64,000 nucleotides of DNA from Okapia johnstoni (lineage: Eukaryota; Chordata; Mammalia; Artiodactyla; Giraffidae): assembly GCA_024291935.2 (NCBI GenBank), contig CM044314.1:24898001-24962000 (forward strand), read 5' to 3'. Positions 57,181-64,000 of the stretch are shown one piece after another. Numbering within the stretch: the first letter of the stretch is position 1; each line of letters starts with the position of its first letter. The notes under the pieces were generated by a model, which had not been told where the DNA came from, made no database searches, and was given only the letters and a program-made list of their open reading frames with translations. Made by a program: the position numbers and the translations under genes.

Positions 57181-57313
57181 GATAGATACATAGAGAGATA
57201 GATGATAGCTAATTATCTAACTTCATAGTAGGCAGATAGAAAGACAAATAGATGGTGAATAGATAATAGATAAATGTGTGTGTGTGTGCGCGCGCGCATG
57301 CGTGCGCGTGCAC
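57181..57313 (+). repeat. (GATA)n-like tract followed by (TG)n(CG)n, Z-DNA-prone
   Basis: A degenerate TAGA/GATA tract (57181-57273) runs into 40 bases of perfectly alternating purine and pyrimidine (57274-57313). This 40-base stretch includes a (CG)4 core and is the sequence class most prone to left-handed Z-DNA. Confidence 0.9.
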
Positions 57314-57634
57314 TTAGTCGCTCAGTCATGTCCAACTCTTTGCAACCCCATGGACTGTAGCCCAACAGGCTTCTCTGTCCATGAGATTCTCCAGGCAAGA
57401 ATACTGGAGTGGGTTGCCATGCGCTCCTCCAGGGGATCTTCCCAACCCAGGATCGAACCCAGGTCTCCTGCATTGCTGGCAGATTCTTTACCATCTAAGC
57501 CACCATGGAAGCCCAAGAATACTGGAGCAGGTAGCCTAACCCTTCTCCGGGGGATCTTCCCATCCCAGGAATTGAACCGGGGTCTCCTGCACTGCAGGCA
57601 GATTCCTTACTAGCTGAGCTACCAGAGAAGCCCA
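57314..57634 (-). mobile_element. Bov-tA SINE with tandem tRNA-like heads
   Basis: Reverse body and head to 'taagccaccatggaagccc', then a second head unit (57516-57634, ending 'gctgagctaccagagaagcc'). Same two-headed structure as at 11640, 20010 and 58813. Confidence 0.9.
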
Positions 57635-57779
57635 ACAAATTGATGTTATATAAAAAGATAGACACATATGTGTAAAACATACAAAATATATAAACAGATC
57701 AATGATAGATAGATGTATATATGTACATTTATAAACATATGTACCACATGTCTGAATAATTCCATTTATACAATGATTA

Positions 57780-58010
57780 AGGACAGGCAACACTTACCAA
57801 TGATAATAGAAGGTAGAACATTCATTTCCTCTGTAGGGGAGGGAGTTGGCTGAGAAGAGGTATGAGGGAGCTTTCCAGGGTGCTGGAAATAGTCTGTGAC
57901 CTGGTTAGATGTGTGTACACATAAGAAAAAAGTCACTCAGTTGGGCACCTTTTTATGTGTGTGTATGTGTATGAGTGTGTGTTATTTCTCAATTTTTAAA
58001 TGATAAACTA
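57780..58010 (+). mobile_element. LINE-1 3'UTR relic
   Basis: 'agggagttggctgagaagag', 'gggtgctggaaatagtctgt' and 'tagatgtgtgtacacataag' are in old L1 3'UTR order, followed by a TG-rich stretch. Confidence 0.5.
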
Positions 58011-58589
58011 TTTTCAGACTAAAAATGCAACTTTAAATGCCTTTGCACCAATTAAGTTTTCATCTCACAGATTCAATTTCAAACCATTCAACCAATGTTT
58101 CAAACCATTAAAATAATTTTGAATCTAATTCATCTACCAATTTATAACTACTAGTATTCATTATATACGATTTGAATAGAATAGGGACTAAAGCAAGAAC
58201 ATAACTTTTGGTATTAAAGAGCTTCTACAAACTCCTTGAGTTGTTTCATTCCCTGAAATCTTCCTTTCTACTCATACTACTTGCATTTATTCTATCACCA
58301 GGTTAGCCTGAAAAGTATTGTCAAATGATTCACAAAAATACAGACTAGGTCTCATTCATCATGCAAGTGACTATTTTACTCATGCTGTTCAAATCTTTTA
58401 TACACTATCAGGTATGTTTATGATTGTTCCATCAGTTACCAAGAGAGATGTGTTCAAAGTCTCCTTCCACGATTATAGACTTATCTCTTCTTCTTTTCTT
58501 TTTTTTCCCCTCATTCTCCAACAGGAAGTCTGTACCCCTTAATCTCCCTCACCTAATCTTTTCTCCGCCTACTACACTCTGCTCTAGGA
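58011..58589. other. AT-rich DNA of unclear origin
   Basis: No gene or family recognised with confidence. Probably decayed repeat. Confidence 0.35.
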
Positions 58590-60100
58590 AACACCTGTTT
58601 GTTCTCTGCATCTGAAGTTCCGGTTTATGTTTTGTTATGTTTGTTCATTTGTTTTGTTTTCTATTGATTCCACATGTAAGCGAAACCATAGACCATTTGT
58701 CTTTCTCTGAGTTATGTCACTTAGCATGATATTCTCTAGGTCCATCCATGTTGCTGCAAATGGCAAGATTTCATTCCTTTTTATGGCCAAGTAATGTTTC
58801 ATTATATATATATTGTGCTGTGCTGTGCTTAGTCATTCAGTTGTGTCCGATTCTTTGTGACACTATGGACTGTAGCTCACCAGGCTCCTCTGTCCATGGG
58901 GATTCTCCAGGCAAGAACACTGGAGTGGGTTACCGTGCCCTCCTCCGGGGGATCTTCCCAACCCAGGGATTGAACCCAGGTCTCCTGCATTGCAGGTGGA
59001 TTATTTGCCATCTGAGCCACCAGGGAAGCCTAAGAATACTGGAATGGGTAACTAATCCCTTCTCCAGGGAATCTTCCCAACCCAGGAATCGAACCAGGGT
59101 CTCTTGCATTGCAGGCAAATTCTTTACCAGCTGAGCTACCAAGAAAGCCCTATATATGTGTTGCATCTTCTTCATCCATTCATCTGCTCATGGACCCTTA
59201 GGCTGCTTCCATAATGCGGTTATTCTGTGGTGCCATGAACATGGGTACATGTTTCTTCTCTAATTTCTGTTTTTGTTTTCCTCTGATAAATACTCAGGTG
59301 TAGAATTGCTGGATCATACATTAATTCTAGTTTTAATTTTTGAGAAATCTCCATACTGTTTTCCATAGTGACTGTACCAACCTGTGTTCCCACCAATACT
59401 GCACAGGGGTTCCCTTTATTTCTTTTTCTTTCTAATTTTGGCAATTTTAACTTTATATATTTTCAGGCTCTATTATAAGGCATATGCAAATCTAAAATAT
59501 TCAAATTGAATCATAACATTATGAGATGTCTCCCATCATTTTAAATTATATTTACACTTAATTTTTTTGGTCTGGTATTGGCTTATCTCTGGATAGTTTG
59601 AAAGATAAATTTTTTATATCTTTTCACTTTTTAACCTTATAGTAAGTAATTTCTCATAAACAATATGTTGTCAGATTTAAAATTCCAATCTGGCAATCTT
59701 TATCTTTTAGTTAAGATATTGAGTACATTTACATTTAGTAATTACTATTATTTACTATTTTTAAATTTGTCTCCTTTGCTCCATGTTCTTTTTTCCCCTC
59801 AGTTTTCTGCTTTATTCTAGATTTTATTTTCCCATTTTTTCACTCAACAGAGCTTCTTATTTATATAATACCTTTGATACTGTTCTTTCTGTGATAACCA
59901 TAGAAATGATAACATGTAACCTTATCTTACTAAAATCTAGTTTAAATTTGTATTTTTACCAGTTGCTGGGCAGCACAAGGATCTCAGAACACATAAATTT
60001 CATTTACCTTCTGTCTCTTGTACTATTTTTGCCACACATTTTAATTATATATGTTTTTTACTTAAACTTTTTATTTTGAGATGATGATAGATTTATTCAC
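58590..60100 (-). mobile_element. Old LINE-1 3' and ORF2 relics with nested SINE
   Basis: 'tattgattccacatgtaagc', 'gtcacttagcatgatattct' and 'ttccataatgcggttattct' lead to 'ctccatactgttttccatag'. 59440-60060 is less certain L1-like AT-rich sequence. A two-headed SINE interrupts it at 58813-59150. Confidence 0.6.
58813..59150 (-). mobile_element. Bov-tA SINE with tandem tRNA-like heads
   Basis: A short (TGTGC)n start, body and first head to 'gagccaccagggaagcc' (59028), then a second head unit to 'ctgagctaccaagaaagccc'. The AT-rich flanks (tatatat) fit a duplicated target. Confidence 0.9.
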
Positions 60101-60131
60101 AGTTGTGCAAAATAATACAGAGATTCAGTGG

Positions 60132-60183
60132 TACACTTCTGACTCTGGGTACTCTGTTGTTTGTACCCAGAGTCAAAAGTGTA
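60132..60183. repeat. Inverted repeat / hairpin
   Basis: Two 21-base arms (60132-60152 and 60163-60183) are complementary with a single mismatch and a 10-base loop. A further 7-base complementary pair (60125-60131 with 60194-60200) extends it across a 10-base bulge. It sits where L1 consensus would read differently. Confidence 0.85.
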
Positions 60184-60284
60184 TCCAGTCACTCCACTGA
60201 TGACATGTTGCAAAACTATTTAGTACAATATAACAACAAGGATGTTGAAACTGATGAAGTCAAGATACAAAATATTTCCACCAC

Positions 60285-60541
60285 TGCTGCTACTGCTGCT
60301 GCTAAGTCACTTCAGTCGTGTCCGACTCTGTGCAACCCCATAGATGGCAGCCCACCAGGCTCCCCATCCCTGGGATTCTCCAGGCAAGAATATTGGAGAG
60401 GGTTGCCATTTCCTTCTCCAGTGCATGAAAGTGAAAAGTGAAAGTGAAGTCGCTCAGTCATCTCCGACTCCTAGCGACCCCATGGACTGCAGCCTACCAG
60501 GCTCCTCCATCCATGGGATTTTCCAGGCCAGAGTGCTGGGA
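60285..60541 (-). mobile_element. Bov-A2 dimeric SINE with (CTG)n end
   Basis: A (CTG)n-type 3' tail in reverse, then two BovB-derived monomers joined by 'gcatgaaagtgaaaagtgaa'. No tRNA-like head, as expected for Bov-A2. Confidence 0.92.
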
Positions 60542-60610
60542 TCCCTTATATTGTCATTTTGGAGCCATACTCAGTTCCCTCCACCCCTTACACCCTAGTT
60601 TCCTTTTTGA

Positions 60611-60944
60611 AGTACATTTCTTTAAATAAAATATTACAAGATGATAGTATAGACACTATGCTGATACAACAAAAACCAAGACGAAATTTTACAAAGTGGT
60701 TAAGTTTGGGAAACACAAACTTCAGAGTTTTGGAAGTATCTTGAGCTGAGCTATGAAGAGTAGATTCCAGAGTCAAAATAGTGGTAAGAGGATGGCATGT
60801 CAAGACACTGTGAAGCCAAAACAAGCTTGGCTTGTGTGACTGGCAGGCAGTATGCAAGTGGAAGAGTAGGGGCAGGGAGCAGAGGCCAGTAGAGACCCTA
60901 GAGGCCACAGAAGAGTGTGGGTTTCCTACTAAGCAAAATAAGAA
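60611..60944. other. Unrecognised DNA
   Basis: Possibly an ancient repeat (gaagagtaggggcagggagc). No gene recognised. Confidence 0.35.
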
Positions 60945-60951
60945 GCTACTG

Positions 60952-61171
60952 AAAAGTGAAAGTGTTAGTCGTTCAGTTGTGCCCAACTCTTTGCAACCCT
61001 GTGGACTATAGCCCGCCAGGCTCCTCTGTCCATGGAATTCTCCAGACAAGAATACTGGAGCGGGTAGCCATTCCCTTCTCCAGGGTATCTTGCCGATCCA
61101 GTGTTCAAACCCAGGTCTTCTGCATCGTAGGCAGATTCTTTACTGCCTGAGCTACCAGGTAAGCACAGGTT
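60952..61171 (-). mobile_element. Bov-tA SINE
   Basis: 'agtgttagtcgttcagttgt' to 'gcctgagctaccaggtaagc'. Short 7-bp target duplication gctactg at 60945-60951 and 61172-61178. Confidence 0.9.
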
Positions 61172-61258
61172 GCTACTGCAGGGATTTGAATGGAGAAATT
61201 ATGAGACTTGATTATGTTTACAAAGATGCATTTGGCTACTCTGGCTGTGTATGGAAAA

Positions 61259-61276
61259 GGGCCAGTAGGGGGCTCC
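61259..61276 (+). promoter_or_regulatory. CTCF-like motif
   Basis: GGCCAGTAGGGGGCTCCA fits the CTCF core (CCASYAGRKGGC) exactly over its first twelve positions. It lies in non-L1 sequence between a SINE and an L1. Occupancy is unknown. Confidence 0.45.
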
Positions 61277-61374
61277 AGTGAGGAGGCAAATTGAATAGTT
61301 TGAACAAGAGCCCAGGGTGGCAGTGAGATAGTATGAAAGGGATAGATTTTGGATGGGATTTTAAAATTAGCTTT

Positions 61375-62762
61375 ACTGAGAAATAATTTACATCAATAAA
61401 ATATAGCCACTTTAAATGTACAGCTCAATAAGTATAGACAAGTCTACTCAATCATATAACCATCACAATTATGATATACAATATTTCCATCATCCCTAAA
61501 TGTTCCCTTGTGCCCCTTTTCAGTCAATTCACTCCCATTTTCTAGCAACCACTGATCTTTTTTCTGTCAATATAGTTTTACTTTTGCCAGAATCTCATAT
61601 AAATAAAATATGCAGTCTTTGGTGTCGGGCTTCTTTCACACAGTATAATGTTTTTGAGATTCATCTATGTTGTTGTTTGTCCAGTCAGTTCTTCGTTTTG
61701 GTGGTTGAGTAGTGTTACATTGTATGGAGGTATCACAATATTGCTTATTCGTTCACCATTAATGAACATTTGGGTTATTTCCAGTTTGTAGATAGTATAA
61801 AGTAGAAACATTAAAGCACAAGTCTTTGCATGAATATAGGTTTGCATTTCTCTTGGGCATATACCAGAAGTGAAAAATTTGAGTCATGTTAAGCATATGT
61901 TTAAATTTATAAGGAATTGGAAAATTGTTTCCAAAGTGTCTACACAGGTATTCATTCTCACTAGCAATGAGAGTTCTAGTTGACTGGCCTCCTCAGCAGC
62001 ACTTACTACTGTCGGTTTTTTAAAATTGTTTATTCACCTTTAGCTTTCTGAGAATATATGGAGGTATCGCACTGTGATTTAAATTTGCATTACCATAATG
62101 ACTAGTTATATTAAACAGTTGTTCATGTGCTTCTTGGACATTTGTATATATTCTTTGGAGAAATGTCTATTCAAATCTTTTGCCCATTTAAAAAACTGTC
62201 ATTTTTTTAATTAAATTGTAAGAATTCCTTATATATTCTGAACACTAGATGTTTTGTCATAAATGATGTGCAATTTTTTTCTCTCATTCTGTTGGCTGTC
62301 TTTACATTTCTTTGATTAGGTCTTTTGATGCACAAAAGTTTCTAATTTTTTGAAGCATATCTATTTTTCCTTTTGTTTTCTTGTGCTCTTGGTGTCATGA
62401 TTAAGAATCTATTGTCAAATCCAAGGTCATGAAGATTCACCCATGTTTTCTCCTAATAGTTTCATTATTTTCCCTCCTATGTTTTGTCATTGAAACTTTT
62501 AGACTTAATTTTTATATAGAGTGAGGAAGAAATAGAATTTTATTTTTTACCTGTGGAAATCTAGTTAACCAAGCAACATTGTTGAATAGACTGTTTTTTC
62601 ACCCTTAGAATGATCTGGGAACTCACTGAAAATCAATTGACTGTAAGATGTATGGGTTTATTTCTGGCCTCCCAATTTGATTCCATTGTGCTATATGTCT
62701 ACCTTGGTGCCAGTCTGTTTTGATTGCCATAGCTTTGTGGCGAGTTTTGAAATTGAGAAATT
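61375..62762 (-). mobile_element. Old LINE-1 3'UTR and ORF2
   Basis: 'actgagaaataatttacatc', 'catcacaattatgatataca', 'tgttgttgtttgtccagtca'-type text, 'ttctcactagcaatgagagt', 'ggaatttaatt'-like AT stretches and 'gttttgattgccatagcttt' run from L1 3' end into ORF2 on the reverse strand. No intact frame. Confidence 0.72.
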
Positions 62763-63218
62763 AATCTTCCAATTTTATTTTTTCTCCCAGTTTATTGAGT
62801 TATAATTAACATACAGAACTATCTAAGTTTAAAGTGTATAGCATAATGACTTGATTTACATACATCATGAATGGATCATCACAAGTTTAGTGAAAAGCAT
62901 CATCTCATATAGATACAATATTAAAGAAATAGAAAAAAGTTTCCCTTGTGATTAGAACTCTTAGGATTTATTCTCTTAACAACTTTCATATACAACATAC
63001 ATCAATGTTAATTATATTCATCATGTTATACATTGCATCCATAGTTTTTATCTTGTAACTGAAAGTTTAAACCTTTTGATCGCCTTTATTCAATTTTCCC
63101 TACCCACCTCCCACCTCTGGTAATCAAAATTCCATTCTTGTTTTCTAACAGTATTTATTTGTTCGTTGGTTTTTGAAGTGTAATGGATCTATAACACTAT
63201 GTTAGTTCCTGTTACACA
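62763..63218 (-). mobile_element. Second reverse LINE-1 3' end
   Basis: 'gtttattgagttataattaa', 'gtgtatagcataatgacttg' and 'catcatgttatacattgcat' repeat the L1 3' motif order, so this is a separate element next to the previous one. Confidence 0.65.
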
Positions 63219-63580
63219 ACATAGGGTTTCCTTGGTGGCTCAGACAGTAAAGAATCTGCCTGCAATGCAAGAGACCAGGGTTCAATCCCTGGGTCAGAAA
63301 GATCCCCTGGAGAAGGGAATGGCAACCCACTCCAGTAGTCTTCCCTGGAGAATTCCATGGACAGAGGAGCCTGGTAGGCTACAGTCCATGGGGTCGCTTA
63401 GAGTCGGACATGACTGAGCAACTTCACTTTCACTTTTCCCTTTCATGCACTGGAGAAGGAAATGGTAACTCACTCCAGTATTCTTGCCTGGAGAATCCCA
63501 GGGCAGCGGAGCCTGGTGGGCTGCCATCTATGGGGCCACACAGAGTCGGGCACGACTGAAGCGACTTAGCAGCAACAGCA
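63219..63580 (+). mobile_element. Composite SINE: tRNA head plus two BovB-derived monomers
   Basis: A Bov-tA head and body (63222-63420) are continuous with the Bov-A2 inter-monomer linker (cacttttccctttcatgcac) and a second monomer ending 'actgaagcgacttagcagca' with a CAG/CAA tail. This is one monomer more than Bov-tA and adds a head to Bov-A2. It ends flush against a 5'-truncated BovB. Confidence 0.88.
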
Positions 63581-64000
63581 GCACACGCTAGTAAAGTAAT
63601 GCTCAAAATTCTCCAGGCCAGGCTTCAGCAATACGTGAACCATGAACTTCCAGATGTTCAAGCCAGATTTAGAAAAGGCAGAGGAACCAGAGATCAAATT
63701 GCCAACATCCGATGGATCATCAAAAAAGCAAGAGAGTTCCAGAAAAACATCTATTTCTGCTTCACTGACTATGCCAAAGCCTTTGACTGTGTGGATCACA
63801 ATAAACGGTGGAAAATTCTGAAAGAGATGGGAATACCAGACCATCTGACCTGTCTCTTGAGAAACCTGTATGCAGGTCAGGAAGCAACAGTTAGAACTGG
63901 ACATGGAATAATAGACTGATTCCAAATAGGAAAAGGAGTACGTCAAGGCTGTATATCGTCACCCTGCTTATTAACTTATATGCAGAGTACATCATGAGAA
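63581..64000 (+). mobile_element. BovB LINE, 5'-truncated, running off the window
   Basis: Begins at 'cacgctagtaaagtaatgct' in the RT. A frame to 63919 covers LQARLQQYVNHELPDVQARF and FTDYAKAFDCVDHNKRWKIL and ends where a Trp codon has become TGA. The catalytic YADD region would lie just past the window end. Confidence 0.93.

Larger units (their letters stand above)
60060..60610 (-). mobile_element. LINE-1 3' region with foldback and Bov-A2
   Basis: 'tttttattttgagatgatga', 'gtgcaaaataatacagagat', 'catgttgcaaaactatttag' and 'ttggagccatactcagttcc' follow reverse L1 3' text. A foldback (60132-60183) and a Bov-A2 SINE (60285-60541) interrupt it. Confidence 0.6.

Noticed and set aside
5283..63580. 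tRNA-like sequences with B-box motifs in many places
   Set aside because: All are heads of Bov-tA or CHR SINEs lacking a tRNA cloverleaf; no functional tRNA gene seen.
1..64000. Search for a novel defence system, gene cluster, CRISPR array or giant-virus-like island
   Set aside because: The sequence is ordinary ruminant intergenic or intronic DNA. The repeats are transposons and microsatellites, not spaced identical repeats, and no operon-like coding exists.

Overview
This is a stretch of ruminant, most likely bovid, nuclear genome. The diagnostic evidence is the repeat content: eight copies of the RTE-type LINE BovB, about twenty SINEs built on BovB 3' ends (Bov-tA with a tRNA-like head, and the Bov-A2 dimer), one CHR-type cetartiodactyl SINE, ruminant-type LINE-1 3' ends, and a background of old mammalian L1, L2 and MIR. 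I see no multi-exon protein-coding gene, no rRNA or functional tRNA gene, and no CRISPR array or bacterial feature. Nearly all open reading frames longer than 60 codons are chance frames or pieces of BovB and L1 reverse transcriptase.

Layout. 1-2,380 is unique non-coding DNA with a MIR and a candidate conserved element. 2,380-23,400 is a dense retrotransposon graveyard: several forward old L1s, invaded by ruminant L1 tails, four reverse-strand BovB copies and many SINEs. In it lie two host-gene retrosequences: a scrap of the PP4 regulatory subunit gene PPP4R3A fused to a BovB 5' region (20,909-21,218), and an intronless cystatin B copy with an intact frame (22,904-23,197). 23,400-39,690 and 41,590-46,745 are GC-richer, repeat-poor DNA with MIR/L2 relics and several AT-rich, motif-dense blocks that read like conserved enhancers. 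46,745-64,000 is again repeat-dense and AT-rich, with BovB and L1 in both orientations. It includes a ruminant L1 insertion (49,094-52,781) that combines a 5' inversion, a 3' transduction and a 12-bp target duplication.

How it fits together. The window looks like an intergenic gene desert or a very large intron: regulatory islands separated by two retrotransposon-rich blocks. No genes work together here. The interest is in retrotransposition mechanics (chimeras, inversions, transduction), the open cystatin B retrocopy and the putative enhancers. Repeat boundaries come from reading consensus-like text by eye and are good to roughly 5-30 bases unless a target-site duplication is given. Conservation calls are inferences from sequence texture, since no alignment could be run.
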